A stretch of 64,000 nt of DNA, from assembly GCA_963742535.1 (NCBI GenBank), contig CAVUMC010000002.1:2294001-2358000 (forward strand). Direction: 5' to 3'. Below the pieces are notes generated by a model. That model worked only from the letters and a program-made list of their open reading frames with translations, did not search any database and was not told where the DNA came from. Position 1 is the stretch's first letter; every line of letters begins with the position of its first letter. Source of the stretch: VRUE01 sp963742535. Its GTDB lineage: Bacteria > Actinomycetota > Thermoleophilia > Solirubrobacterales > 70-9. Shown piece by piece: positions 34,249 to 44,148 of the stretch. The translations under genes and the position numbers were made by a program.

Positions 34249-37200
34249 ACGGCGGCACTGCGGATCTGCTCGATTTCGGCTTCCAGCCTGACTCGAGCAG
34301 CTATCAGCTGATCTGGGCCCCAGCGGACTACGACCGGTTCATCCGCTCGCTCGAGGAAGACGTAGGCGAGCTCGACCTCCTCGACGTTGCGGGCCTCGGC
34401 GACGGCGAGGGCGTAGATCGCCTGCTGGATCTCGTAGCGGCCGGCAAGCTCGGCGGGGGTTGCGCCGTCGAGGCGGTCGGTCTTGTAGTCGATGATTAGC
34501 GGCGGCGCGCCGTCCGTCTCGACCAGGAGGTCGATCGAGCCGCGCAGGACGGTCCCGGCGACCTCGATCAGCAGCGGCACCTCGACCCGGCTGCGCTCGG
34601 CGTTGCGGACCCGCTCGGCGAAGAAGGATGACCCCAGCCAGGCTCGCAGGGGGGCGATAAGCACCTCGTCGGGGAGGTTCGCCTCGGCGCCCACCTCGGC
34701 CGACGCCGCAACGCGGCGAATCAGCTCGGGGTCGGGCTCGCCCCATGCGTTTGCCTGGCTCCACTCGAGCAGCGCGTGGACGGCTCGCCCGCGCACCACA
34801 CCGCCCTCACTCTCGGCCTGCGGGTCGCCCTCGCGGGCGTGCTCCGCCAAGAGCTCCCTCTCGCCGTAGCCGTGAGAGGAGATCGCGGTGTAGGAGAGCG
34901 CTCCCCTTGTCGGCTCGGCTGGGGTTGGCAGCGCCACCAAGGGCGCCGGCCCGGTGCCGAGCTCCCGCGCCTCGTCCGGCCTCCGGCGCACGGCGGTGAG
35001 GCTCGCTGCTTGCTCGGGCGAGGCGAGGTTGAGGCGAACGGGGGTCTGCGAGGACTCGAAGTCGACCTCGAGCCCAGGTCTCGGTTCAGGGGCTGGGATC
35101 GCGACGGTCGAGTCGTGCTCGCGGTCGATCTTGAAGGCGGTGACGATTCGCTCGATCACGGCCCTGCCGTGACTCTCCCTGGACGAGGGAGAGGGAGCCA
35201 CGACGCCGCTCAGCAGCAGCCGCTCGCGCGCCCGGGTCGCGCCGACGTGGAAGAGACGCAGCTCCTCCTCCGCCTGTCGCCGCTGGTCCTCTTCGCAGAG
35301 CTCGCGCTGAGCGTAGAGGTCGATCCCGCGCGCCCCCAGGCGCCGGAGCTGCATACCGATACGCGGCTGCTCGGGCTCGTGGCCGATCGTCAGCATCGGC
35401 GCCCGCACGGCGGGCAACAGGCCGCGCGAGAGGTGAGGGATCGCGACGACGCCGAACTCGAGTCCCTTGGCGCTGTGGATGGTCATGATCCGCACCCCGT
35501 CGTGGCCCTCGACCGCGGTCGCCGCCTGTGCGTCGGCATCGGCGTCGGCGCGCGCCGCGAGGAAGTCGAGCAGGCCGCGCAGGTCACGCCCCTCGGCTGC
35601 CTCGAACTCGGCGGCGAGGCGCATCAGCTTGCGCACGTTGGCGAAGCGGCTCTCGCCCGCCCGACGCATCAGGACCGCCAGGTCGTAGCCGGTCTCGGTC
35701 ACGGCCGCGTCGATCAGCTCGGCGAGGGGGAGGGAGACGGCGCGGCGGCGCAGCTCCACCAGCGTCGTCGCGAACTCATGCAGTCGCGCGAGCTCGTCGG
35801 TGGGGATCTGGGCCAGGCGCTCGGGATCAACCTCCTCGTCCTCGCCCTGGCCCGCCGCCCGCTCGACCGCCGGCCAGATATGGCGACCGCCGTCCGCGGC
35901 GGCGCGCAGCAGCCAGAGCGTGTCGGGAGAAACGCCGCAGGCGGGCGAGGCGAGCGTCCCCAACAACGCCTGGTCGTCGAGCGGGTTGGCGATCGTCGCC
36001 AGCAGCGCACAGACGTCGGCGACCTGCTGCTGTGACCAGTAGCCGCGGCCGCCGACGACGTAAGGACGCAGTCCGGCCCGCTCCAGCGAGTCCTCGTAGG
36101 CGTCGAGGCGGGTGAAGGCGCGCAGCAGCACGACCATCTCGCTGCGCTCGACCCCCTGGTCGGCGAGCTCGCGGAGGCGGGCGGCGAGGAAGCGCGCCTC
36201 GGCCAGCTGGTTGAGCGGCGTGCGCCCATCGGTGACCGGATCGAGCTCGATCCCATCCGCATCCCAGCCTTCTTTGGCGGTAAGCAGGAGCTCGACCGCG
36301 GCCCCTCTCCGGGGGGTTGGGGCTGGGAGGGTGCGGCGCCGACCCGCAGCGGCGTGTAGTTCTCCAGGAGGCGCTCGCCGATCGCGTTGACGGCGCCGAT
36401 CACCTCGGGGCGGGAGCGGAAGTTGCCGCTGAGCGGCAGCACCTCACCGCCGGTGCTCGCCGCGATCGCCTCGCGTCGCTCGCGGAAGACGTCGAGGTCG
36501 GCGTGGCGGAAGCCATAGATCGACTGCAGTTCGTCGCCGACGACCATCAGCTGCGCCTGCGGCCCGCGCAGCGCTTCGATCAGGCGCAGCTGCAGGCGGT
36601 TGGTGTCTTGGAACTCGTCGACGAGCAGGTGGCTGAAGCGGGCGCGGTATGTCGCCCCGGTTTCTTTTTCCAGCAGCCGCACCGCCAGCAACTGCAGGTC
36701 CTCGAAGTCGATCCCGGCGCGCCGCTGCTTGGCGGCGCTGAAGCGGGCGGAGAAAAGCCGCAGCAGCTCGCCGATGTGGGCGAAGGCGACCCCACCTTCG
36801 CCGGCCTCGGCGACGCGACTGATGGCGGCGTCGATCGCCTCCCGGTAGGCCGCCATCGGTTTCGCCTTGCTCCCCGTCCGCAGCTTTGCGATCGAGTCGA
36901 GGTCCGGAGGCTCTGTCGTTGTCTCGAGCAGCGCCAGCGCTCGCTCGACCAGTTGGTGGTTGGCGCTGCCCGGTTTGAGCTCCTCGGCGGTCTCCGCGGC
37001 AACCGTGGCGGCGTGGCGCAGTGCCCCTTCGGCATCGGGCGGTGGTGGCTCGGGCAGCCGCGGCTCGGCCTCGCCGCGGCTGCGTAGCTCGGCGTGGACG
37101 CTGAGCACGATCGCCCGCAGGCCGCCGATGTCGAAGGCGGCAACGGTCTGCTCGCGGGCGGAGTCGCCGGTTTCGAGGAACTCTTCGAGCGCCTCGTCGA

Positions 37201-37609
37201 AGGCCTCGAACGCCGCGCGCCCAGTCTCGGGAGCGTCGAGCACCCGAAAGCGCGGGTCGATGCCGATCGCGACCGGATGAGCTGAGAGCAGGCGGTTGCA
37301 AAAGCCGTGGATCGTCGTCACCCAGGCGCTGCCGAGCCCAGGCAGCAGCTCGCGCGCCCGCTCGGACCCGGCCTCGGCCCGGCGCTCCAGCTCGGCCCGG
37401 ATGCGCTGGCGCAGCTCGGCCGCGGCCTTATCGGTGAAGGTGAAGGCGAGGACGGCGCTGGGGGAGACACCCTGGTCGCAGACCAGCCGACAGTAGCGAT
37501 CGACCATCACACCGGTCTTGCCGGTGCCGGCGCCGGCCTCGACCAAGACCTCGGGCGCCCGTGACTCGATCGCCGCGCGCTGCTCCTCGGTCGGCGTGCG
37601 TTTGCTCAT
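34245..37609 (-). pseudogene. AddA-like UvrD helicase-nuclease, split by a frameshift
   Basis: One gene in two frames. From 37609 the first frame gives Walker A VEAGAGTGKTGVMVDRY, HGFCNRLL and Walker B LLVDEFQDTNRLQL, then loses homology after LRVGAAPSQPQP. The second frame resumes with VELLLTAKEGWD and continues through helicase motifs (MTIHSAKGLEFG, VGATRARERLLLSG) to a C-terminal PD-(D/E)XK nuclease (GSIDLLVETDG ... LIIDYKTDRL). The frames differ by one base at a G6 run, 36311-36316. Together they cover about 1120 aa, the normal AddA length. With the AddB-like partner it would process double-strand breaks. A sequencing error, a slippage-tolerant gene or a true mutation are all possible. 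Confidence 0.85.
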
Positions 37610-40608
37610 CGCCCCTCATCCTCTTCGTCGCTCAGCGGCTCGACCGGGGCGCGATCGCGGCGGCAGATCGGGGCGAAGTCGCAGAACTGCGGACAGATGC
37701 CGTGGTCGCGCAAACCCTCGCGGGGGCCGGGATCGCGGTCGATCTTCCCTTCTCGCATGCGCGCCACGATCGCGCCCGCCCGCTGCCTGGCGTCGGCGAG
37801 CAGCACCGCGAACTCCTCGGCATCGACCACGTCAGTTTTGGCGAGCCCATAGCCGGCCAGCGCCGCCGCGGCGTCCTCGCGCACTAGTCCTCGCGCGCGC
37901 CGCTCCGAGGTGCCACGCAGCGGGTGATAGAGGCCGCCGACGATCTCGGCGTCCCAGAGTTGGGCGACGGCGATCAGGTAGAGCTGCAACTGCAGCTTCG
38001 CCTGCTCCTCGAGCTTTTCCCGCGGCGTGACCTTGCTCGAGAGCTTGTAGTCGATGACCAGGGCGCGCCCGCCGGGGTCGCGGTCGACTCGGTCGATCGC
38101 ACCGTGCAGGCGCCAGCCGTCGAGCTCGAGTGCGGGTTGCTCGACCTTCCCGGACTCGGAGAAGGCCTGCTCCAACAGCCAAGGCTCGAAGCCGTCCGCA
38201 TCTCGATTGGCCTCCTCGGCGAGGAAGCGGGCGAGCAGTCCCTTGACTCGAGCGAGCATCGCCCGCTCCGCCGGGTGCGCGCCCAGCTCGCGTGTGGCGG
38301 CGATCCCGTCGACCAGCTCTTGGCCGCGGGCGATCCAGAGGCCGACGGAATCGGGCCGGGGCAGCGCCCCGCCACCGGGCCGCTCTTCATAGAGGGCGCA
38401 GAGGGCAGCGTGGACGATGCCACCCTGGACGAGCGGGTCGGGCAACGGATCGAGCGGCTGGGGCGAGAGCTCGTGCGAGACGAACCAGCGGTAGGAGCAG
38501 AGGTCGAACCCCTCCAGAGTGGTGCCGCCGTAGCCGCTGACTTCGCCGAGCGCCGCGAGCACGGCCGGGTTGGAGAGGGGTCCCGGGGCCCGCGTCGTCG
38601 CCTCGGCGCCGCCGGCTTTTGCCAGGCGCGTCCGGATCCGATCGGCGATCGTCTCGCCGGGCCCGGCGAGGGTGAGGAGCTGGTCGATCGCGGTGTCGGG
38701 TCCCTGGGCGGCGATCGCTCGCGCCAGCTCGGTCTCGGAGGGCGCCTCCCCGACCGGGTGGACTATCTCGGCGAGGGCGCGTCCGCGCGGCTCGTCCTGG
38801 AGCGGCTCCAGCATTTGCTTGACGTTGTCGAGGAAGGGCGACGAGGCCTCGGCGGCGCCGTTCTCGTCGCTGTCGCGGTGGGAGAGGAAAAGTCGCTTCC
38901 GAGGCAGAGCCAGGCAGGCGTGGAAGAGGTAGCGCTCCTCCGCCTCGTCGGCGTGACGGGGTTGCAGGCCGAGCGACTCGCGCTGGCGCTCGGAGAGGAA
39001 CGGGTCCGAGTCGCCGCCGTTGCGGGGGAACTCCCCGTCCTGCAGGGAAGCGACGAAGACGTTGTCGAAGCGCGCCGCCCGCACCCGTCGGGGGTCGGTG
39101 ATCCGGACCCGCTCGGTGACCGGCCCGCTCCAGACGCGGACGGCGATGCCCCCCACTGCCTGCGCCAGTGCTTCCGGCGGGGGCGCCAGCCCCTCCAGCG
39201 CCGCCCGCTCAGCCAGGGCGGTGGCGATCGCGCCGCCCGCCCGCGCCTCGAGCTCGGCACCGGTTCGTGCCCCCATCGTCGCGGCGAGCTTGCCGACCTC
39301 CGCCGTGAGCTCGCGGGGATTGCCAGCGGCGGCACGAATCCGAGCCACGTCGGTTGGAGGGTCGTCGTACTTCTCCTCCCAGAGCTGGAGGGCGGCCGCT
39401 GCCGTCTGGACTCGATCGCGGCGCAACCGACGCTCGAACCAATCGACGCGACCCGGCGAGACCCCCGAGGGACCCCGCAGGAAGCGCATCAGGTCGCTGG
39501 CCCGCCCCGTACCGAGCACGGCTTCCAGCAACGCGATCAGCGAGCCCCCGACTGATGTGGTCGGCGCCGGGACCTCCGCCTCGAGCGCAGTCGGGATGCC
39601 GTAGGACTCGAGCACCGACGCGATCAGCGGGCCGCGCCGCCCCGGGTTGCGCACGACCACCGCGATCTGCTCCGGGTCGGTCCCGGTGGTGAGCAGGCGG
39701 GCGATCTCCGTCGCGATCGCCTCCGCCTCGCCGCGCTCGCCGGCCGAGCGCAGGAAGACGAGGCTCTCGTCGACGGCTTGGCGCTCCGGCTCGGCGAGGC
39801 CGAAACCGCGCTCGAGGTGAAAGAGCAGCGGCGATTCGGTGTTGGCGGGGTCGGCGTGGGTCTCTTCGACCGAGCTGATCCCGATCTCGGCCAGTGTCTC
39901 GAGCAGCGCTCCGTTGCGCTCCTCGAGCGCCGAGTGGGCGCGCTCGAACGGAAGCGCCACGCTTACCTCGACCGCCGGTGCGAGCGCCCGGATCAGGTCG
40001 AGCTGGTTGCGCGTCAGGTCATCGAGACCGTAGAGGAAGACCGGCCGCCGCCAGAAGCTGGGGTCGGCCCGCAGCAGCTCGATCGCCTCACGCGCGACGA
40101 CGTGGGGGTCAACAGTGCCGAGGCCGTCGCGGACCCGCGCGTAGCCGGCGAAGAGCGTGGCGACGTCACCAAGGTAGGCCGAGCCCTCCAGCGTCCCCGC
40201 CGCGGCTTCGACGTTCGCCGGCGTCAACCCCGCTCCTTGGAGCTCGTCAAACAGGCGCTCGAGGGCGGGGGGGAAGCCGGGCTGGGCGACGGAGCCGCGC
40301 AGCGGCCCCATCTCCTTTTGCCGCTCGCTTGCCGCCGCCGCGACCGCGCCAAGCCGCTGCGCCGGGGTGAGGATCGCGCCAGGGGGCGCGCCGCCCGCTG
40401 TGGCCACGGTGCTGAAGAGGCCGCCGAAGGTCATCACATCGGCGCCGAGGATCGCCCCGTTCGCGCAGAGCTCCCGCTCGAAGGAGTAGACGTCGTCGAG
40501 GGTGGGGACGACGAGCACGGGGTCGCGCTCGAGGACCTCGAGCAACCCACGCCGGACTCTGCCGGCGCGGCCTGAGTTAGGTGGTCCGTGGATCAGCTTC
40601 AGTGGCAT
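37606..40608 (-). CDS. AddB-like PD-(D/E)XK nuclease with Fe-S cluster
   Basis: A 1000-aa partner of the AddA-like protein. The N-terminal GPPNSGRAGRV is a degenerate Walker A with arginine for the lysine, so its helicase domain is probably inactive, as known for AddB. The C-terminal nuclease has AIDRVDRD and VIDYKLSSK (the D and K of the PD-(D/E)XK core), and cysteines LCSYRW ... CPQFCDFAPIC form the likely 4Fe-4S cluster. ATG start at 40608 (MPLKLIHG); its stop overlaps the AddA start by ATGA, so the pair is co-translated. AdnAB, the usual actinobacterial set, has helicase motifs in both subunits, which this does not. Confidence 0.85.
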   Translation of the reverse strand: MPLKLIHGPPNSGRAGRVRRGLLEVLERDPVLVVPTLDDVYSFERELCANGAILGADVMTFGGLFSTVATAGGAPPGAILTPAQRLGAVAAAASERQKEMGPLRGSVAQPGFPPALERLFDELQGAGLTPANVEAAAGTLEGSAYLGDVATLFAGYARVRDGLGTVDPHVVAREAIELLRADPSFWRRPVFLYGLDDLTRNQLDLIRALAPAVEVSVALPFERAHSALEERNGALLETLAEIGISSVEETHADPANTESPLLFHLERGFGLAEPERQAVDESLVFLRSAGERGEAEAIATEIARLLTTGTDPEQIAVVVRNPGRRGPLIASVLESYGIPTALEAEVPAPTTSVGGSLIALLEAVLGTGRASDLMRFLRGPSGVSPGRVDWFERRLRRDRVQTAAAALQLWEEKYDDPPTDVARIRAAAGNPRELTAEVGKLAATMGARTGAELEARAGGAIATALAERAALEGLAPPPEALAQAVGGIAVRVWSGPVTERVRITDPRRVRAARFDNVFVASLQDGEFPRNGGDSDPFLSERQRESLGLQPRHADEAEERYLFHACLALPRKRLFLSHRDSDENGAAEASSPFLDNVKQMLEPLQDEPRGRALAEIVHPVGEAPSETELARAIAAQGPDTAIDQLLTLAGPGETIADRIRTRLAKAGGAEATTRAPGPLSNPAVLAALGEVSGYGGTTLEGFDLCSYRWFVSHELSPQPLDPLPDPLVQGGIVHAALCALYEERPGGGALPRPDSVGLWIARGQELVDGIAATRELGAHPAERAMLARVKGLLARFLAEEANRDADGFEPWLLEQAFSESGKVEQPALELDGWRLHGAIDRVDRDPGGRALVIDYKLSSKVTPREKLEEQAKLQLQLYLIAVAQLWDAEIVGGLYHPLRGTSERRARGLVREDAAAALAGYGLAKTDVVDAEEFAVLLADARQRAGAIVARMREGKIDRDPGPREGLRDHGICPQFCDFAPICRRDRAPVEPLSDEEDEGR

Positions 40609-40716
40609 TGGGCGAGCTGTCCAGCATAGGTTTGCCTGCGGCGCCCCCGAAACCCGCAAAGGGGGCGAAAACGCGCCCCGCTTTGCCGTCTTCCGCCCCC
40701 TCTAAATTCATTCCCG

Positions 40717-41172
40717 ATGGCTCTCTGCTTCGTGGATCCCGCCGACGCTATCCGAGCGATCTCGGACTCGATCGGCCGTGAGGCCCGTCGCCAACTGCTC
40801 GGTGAGGCGGTGCGAGCTTGGGTCGACGAGATTCCGGACGATGAGCTCGAGACCCACTACGCCAAGGCTCTGTCCGAGCTCGACGAGCACGACCTCTCGA
40901 TGCTCGCCGCCTGGCACGGTTCGCTCGAGGTCGGTCACCCGGTCCCCAACCGCGACTTCCTTATGGGCGCCTTCGGCTCGCTCGGCGACAACCGCCGCGA
41001 GGCCCTCAAGCTCGCCGCCGGCTTCCGTGGCGAGGAGGCCGTCGACGCCGGCGTCACCGAGGAGGACGCCCTGGAGCTGGTCCTCAGCCTCCTCTCTTCA
41101 CCGCGCCAGATGGAGCTCGCCCTAGAGGCCGTAGAGCTCTACATCTGGGACCGCGCCGGCTCAGACAACTAG
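40717..41172 (+). CDS. uncharacterised protein (151 aa)
   Basis: A soluble, helical, acidic protein: WVDEIPDDELETHYAKALSE, ELDEHDLSMLAAWHGSLEVG and a C-terminal helix MELALEAVELYIWD. TAAATT lies 8 nt before the ATG, consistent with a nearly leaderless mRNA. It diverges from the AddB-like gene with 108 bp between and is convergent with the lipoprotein gene across a stem-loop. I do not recognise the family. Confidence 0.7.
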   Translation: MALCFVDPADAIRAISDSIGREARRQLLGEAVRAWVDEIPDDELETHYAKALSELDEHDLSMLAAWHGSLEVGHPVPNRDFLMGAFGSLGDNRREALKLAAGFRGEEAVDAGVTEEDALELVLSLLSSPRQMELALEAVELYIWDRAGSDN

Positions 41173-41198
41173 CTAGCTAGCTCGACTGACTTAGTTGT
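41165..41198. terminator. bidirectional stem-loop between convergent genes
   Basis: ACAACTA (41165-41171) and TAGTTGT (41192-41198) pair across a 20-nt loop containing GCTAGCTAGCTCGACTGAC-like repeats. It fills the 26-bp gap between the stop codons of two convergent genes, the usual place of a shared terminator, but has no T-run. Confidence 0.5.
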
Positions 41199-41696
41199 TC
41201 AGTAGGGCTCGCAGCCGATGCCGTCGCTGTCGGCATCGAGGCCGTAATGGTCTTCGCCGACGACCGTGACTTCACCCGTGTAGTCGGGACCGTTCCCGCT
41301 TCCGCCTTCACAGTCGTAATCGGACGAGTAGGGGCTCAGGCAAGCCCCGGAGTAGTTCGGATCGCATTCGCTGGCTTCTTCTGACGATTCGGCTTCTTCT
41401 TGTTCTCGTGCTTCCGCTGCCGCAAGCTGTCGAGCTTCGCGTTCTTCTGCGTGCTGCCGGCGTAGGGCTGCTCGGTGGGCGGCGCGAATTCGACGCCGAG
41501 CGGCTGCTCGCTTTGCCGCCACTCGCGCTTGATGGCGGAGGTGCGCCCGCTGCCGGGCTCTTTGTGCCACCTGCTTGGCACTTTGCTCCTGAGTCGAGCG
41601 GGTGCTGCCCGAGCTATCCGAGCTGCCGCAGCCGCCGAGGATGAGACCCAAGCTGAGAAGAAGAGCCGCTAGTGCGAAGACCTTATTCGTACCCAT
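41199..41696 (-). CDS. lipoprotein with Excalibur calcium-binding domain
   Basis: A 165-aa protein with signal peptide and lipobox (LILGGC, cysteine near residue 23). A long Arg/Ala/Glu helical stalk (RARQRAHLRHQARVAAKRAA) leads to a C-terminal Excalibur motif: DADSDGIGCEPY, with the paired upstream cysteine YDCEGG. Excalibur domains of extracellular bacterial proteins bind calcium. Likely a surface-anchored stalk protein. The gene is convergent with the 151-aa gene. Confidence 0.8.
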   Translation of the reverse strand: MGTNKVFALAALLLSLGLILGGCGSSDSSGSTRSTQEQSAKQVAQRARQRAHLRHQARVAAKRAAARRRIRAAHRAALRRQHAEEREARQLAAAEAREQEEAESSEEASECDPNYSGACLSPYSSDYDCEGGSGNGPDYTGEVTVVGEDHYGLDADSDGIGCEPY

Positions 41697-41770
41697 ATAG
41701 GAATCGTCATTCGCTAACTGCCAAAGAACTCCTATCTCACGTTGGTCGAAGCTCGCCCGTTGTTTTGGCA

Positions 41771-42628
41771 GTGACGCGACATGACCTCACGTTTGATTCA
41801 TCGGGCGACGTTTGCGCGGCCTGGTCATACCCGGCTACAGGCGGAGAGGAAGGCGCGCCGGTGGTCGTCATGGCGCACGGACTCTCCGGCACGCGCCGCG
41901 ACCGCCTCGGCGTCTTTGCCGAGCGCTTTGCGGCGGCGGGGTTCGCTGCGCTGGTCTTCGACCACCGTGGGTTCGGCGACAGCGGCGGCGAGCCGGACCT
42001 CTTCGATCCGAAGCGCCAGCTCGACGATTGGGCCGCGGCGATCGCCTTCGCCCGCTCGCTTCCCGAGGCCGACCCCGAGCGGGTGGTGACCTTCGGTTCC
42101 TCGATGGGTGGCGGCAACGCGCTCGCTGCGGCCGCCGCAGATCGGCGTGTGGCCGCGGCGATCAGCCAGGTCCCGTTCCTCGACCTACTTCGTCAAGCGC
42201 ATCGTGCTTCGCCGCGCGTGCGAGCCGCGATGCTGGCTGCCGCGGTGCGTGGGCGTCATCTGCCCGCGGTTGGTCAACCAAACGAGGCGGCCCTGATCAA
42301 CGCTCCGGGCGGGGAGGAGGGCTGGCGCGGGGTCGTCGCGATCGGCGAGGACTCACGCTGGCGCAATCGGGTCTCCTCGCGCTGGCTGCTCGGGCGGCCC
42401 TTCCGGCCTGCGCGCCACGCCGCCAAACTCCACTGTCCCTGGCTCGTCTGCGTCGGTGAGGCCGATCGAGTCGCCAGGCCCGGTCCCGCGATTGCCGCGG
42501 CGCGTCGCGCTCCCAAAGGCGAGCTGCGCACCTACCCCGGCGTCGACCATTTCGACATCTACGACGGCCCTGCGCACGAGGCCCTCGTCGCCGACCAGCT
42601 CGATTTCCTCCAGCGACGGCTGCTCTAA
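41771..42628 (+). CDS. alpha/beta hydrolase
   Basis: A 285-aa alpha/beta-hydrolase-fold enzyme. VVVMAHGLSGTRRDRLG is the oxyanion-hole HG motif, FDHRGFGDSGG the following strand, GSSMGG (GxSxG) the nucleophile elbow, GEADRVARPG the acid region and GVDHFDIY the catalytic histidine. The GTG at 41771 begins VTRHDLTFDSSGD, where the first strand should be; an in-frame start at 41672 would overlap the divergent lipoprotein gene and is rejected. Likely an esterase or dienelactone-hydrolase-like enzyme; substrate unknown. Confidence 0.82.
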   Translation: MTRHDLTFDSSGDVCAAWSYPATGGEEGAPVVVMAHGLSGTRRDRLGVFAERFAAAGFAALVFDHRGFGDSGGEPDLFDPKRQLDDWAAAIAFARSLPEADPERVVTFGSSMGGGNALAAAAADRRVAAAISQVPFLDLLRQAHRASPRVRAAMLAAAVRGRHLPAVGQPNEAALINAPGGEEGWRGVVAIGEDSRWRNRVSSRWLLGRPFRPARHAAKLHCPWLVCVGEADRVARPGPAIAAARRAPKGELRTYPGVDHFDIYDGPAHEALVADQLDFLQRRLL

Positions 42629-43264
42629 CTAGGCGAGCGCGGCGCGAATCTCGGGGATCGCCTGCGCGTTGTCCTGAAAGTGGACGGCCTGGAGACCGGC
42701 TTTGCGGGCGCCTTCACAGTTGATCAGCACGTCGTCGACGAAGAGGCAGGCCCCGGCGGGTTCGCCCAGGCGTTCCAGGGTCAGCCCGTAGATCTTCGAT
42801 TCGGGCTTACGACAGCCGACGAAGCCCGAGTCGACGACGGTCTCGAAGATCTCATCGACCGGCAGCATCGAGCGCCAAAGTGGCTCCCACTCGCGCACGT
42901 TGTTGGTCAGCATCGCCATCCGGTAGCCCTCACCCTTCAGCTCCCGCATCAGCTCGATCATCTGCGGGTTCGGCTGCAGTGCCTCGAAGTAGATCTCGCG
43001 GAAGCGGTGCATCTCCGGGTGGTGGCCGAGCAGCGGTTCGAGGTGCTCGGTCAGCAGGGCGAGGAAAGCGTCCTCGGTGATTTCGCCCCGCTCCATTTCG
43101 AACAGTGGGTTCTCGCCGCCGTTCGTCTCGGTGGCGGCCTGCATCGCCTTGCCCAGGGTTTCGGTCGTGATCCCGGTTTGGTCCTGGAAGGCCATGAAGG
43201 ACTCGACCAGCGGCGTGGTCAGCACGCCGCCGAAGTCCGAGACGATCGCCTTGATCTCAGCCAT
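42629..43264 (-). CDS. HAD-superfamily hydrolase
   Basis: A 211-aa HAD phosphatase of subfamily IA. Motif I is VSDFGGVLT (the GG variant, with the second aspartate replaced by glycine), motif II LTNNV, motif III the lysine of CRKPESKIYGLTLERLG and motif IV FVDDVLINCEGA. It resembles the N-terminal phosphatase of epoxide hydrolases and haloacid-type phosphatases. The ATG at 43264 overlaps the end of the upstream gene by 8 bp. Cytosolic; substrate unknown. Confidence 0.85.
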   Translation of the reverse strand: MAEIKAIVSDFGGVLTTPLVESFMAFQDQTGITTETLGKAMQAATETNGGENPLFEMERGEITEDAFLALLTEHLEPLLGHHPEMHRFREIYFEALQPNPQMIELMRELKGEGYRMAMLTNNVREWEPLWRSMLPVDEIFETVVDSGFVGCRKPESKIYGLTLERLGEPAGACLFVDDVLINCEGARKAGLQAVHFQDNAQAIPEIRAALA

Positions 43265-43649
43265 CGCCGCGCAGGATCTCGTAGTGGCCAAGCCCCTCGC
43301 GCCCTTCGAGCGCCCAGCGGAAGAAGGCGATGGTGCCGGTCGTACTGGGGTGGTTGACCTCGCTGGCGCTGATCAGCGACCCGGCGCCGCGTATGGGGGC
43401 CGCATCCTCGCCGTCGAGCCAGAGCTCGAGCGTTGCCCGTCGCTGCACGCCATCGGGCCCGTACTCGGTCGAGAGCAGCGCCTCCGAGACGTCGACCGGC
43501 GCCCCGTCGGGGCCACAGAGCACTGCCACGACCGTCTCATCGCCATGCCCGCGCCCCCCGGCCGGCCGCGCCGCGCTCAGCGCCAGCAGCCCGCCGTCGG
43601 CGAAGACGACGCCAATCGAGCGCCGCACGACTTGAGCATCGGAAGCCAT
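43257..43649 (-). CDS. uncharacterised protein (130 aa)
   Basis: A short protein with alternating strands and glycine turns (GVVFADGGLLALSAARPAGG, LELWLDGEDAAPI), ending EGREGLGHYEILRGDG. It is probably beta-rich; no catalytic motif or signal peptide is seen. It sits directly upstream of the HAD gene with an 8-bp overlap, so it is likely co-expressed. It diverges from the DUF59 gene. No family recognised. Confidence 0.65.
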   Translation of the reverse strand: MASDAQVVRRSIGVVFADGGLLALSAARPAGGRGHGDETVVAVLCGPDGAPVDVSEALLSTEYGPDGVQRRATLELWLDGEDAAPIRGAGSLISASEVNHPSTTGTIAFFRWALEGREGLGHYEILRGDG

Positions 43650-43702
43650 CGGCGCGGAAGACTATTGGCCGCTCCGGCATTCGGCCCGGCTACCATTGCC
43701 AA

Positions 43703-44020
43703 ATGAGCGATAACGAGACTGCAGTGCTTACCGAGGACGATGTCCTCGAGGCCCTCGAGGAAGTCATCGACCCCGAGCTCGGCCTCGACTTCGTCTCTCT
43801 CGGCCTCGTCTATGACGTCGAGATCGAGAAAGAGGAAGTCTTCGTCACCTTCACGCTGACCACCCCCGCCTGCCCGATCGGCCCCCAGGTCTCCGAGCAG
43901 ATGAAGGAGTTCGTCGGCGACCTCCCCGGCGTCTCCGCCGTCCACCCCAAGATGATCTTCGACCCCCCTTGGAGTCCGGAGATGATGACCGAGGACGCGA
44001 AGTTCGCTCTCGGCTTCTAG
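43703..44020 (+). CDS. MIP18/DUF59-family Fe-S assembly protein
   Basis: A 105-aa protein of the DUF59 (PaaD/SufT/MIP18) family: DVLEALEEVIDPELGLDFVSLGLVYDVEI is the conserved N-terminal motif and TTPACPIGPQV carries the usual active cysteine. Such proteins help mature Fe-S clusters. TACCAT lies 6 nt before the ATG (leaderless). The last 41 bp of the gene, including the stop, are repeated at 56821-56863 with three synonymous changes: this 3' end is the integration site of a mobile element, and the reading frame is kept intact. Confidence 0.88.
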   Translation: MSDNETAVLTEDDVLEALEEVIDPELGLDFVSLGLVYDVEIEKEEVFVTFTLTTPACPIGPQVSEQMKEFVGDLPGVSAVHPKMIFDPPWSPEMMTEDAKFALGF

Positions 44021-44031
44021 GCACGGATTGC
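43978..44031 (+). repeat. attachment-site duplication, left copy (attL)
   Basis: 54 bp, from GGAGATGATGACCGAGGACG to CACGGATTGC. It matches 56821-56874 at 51 of 54 positions; the three differences are third-codon positions (GCG/GCC, GCT/GCA, CTC/CTT) and change no amino acid of the DUF59 gene. Confidence 0.88.
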
Positions 44032-44148
44032 GGGGTCAGTGGGGGTCTTAGGGGGCAGTTTCATCCCCATCCCATTCCCATGAGCATCCCCACGGGGATG
44101 ACGCAAGAATGGGCGTCAAATCTGACCAGTAGACCCGGAGGCATTCAC

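Noticed and set aside
44020..44100. Programmed read-through of the DUF59 gene into the element
   Set aside because: The stop codon and following sequence are the same in both att copies; nothing suggests recoding.
43969..44148. 60-residue N-terminal extension of the TIR protein
   Set aside because: It would overlap the end of the DUF59 gene and attL; the TTG at 44149 has a good ribosome binding site and the TIR fold begins right after it.
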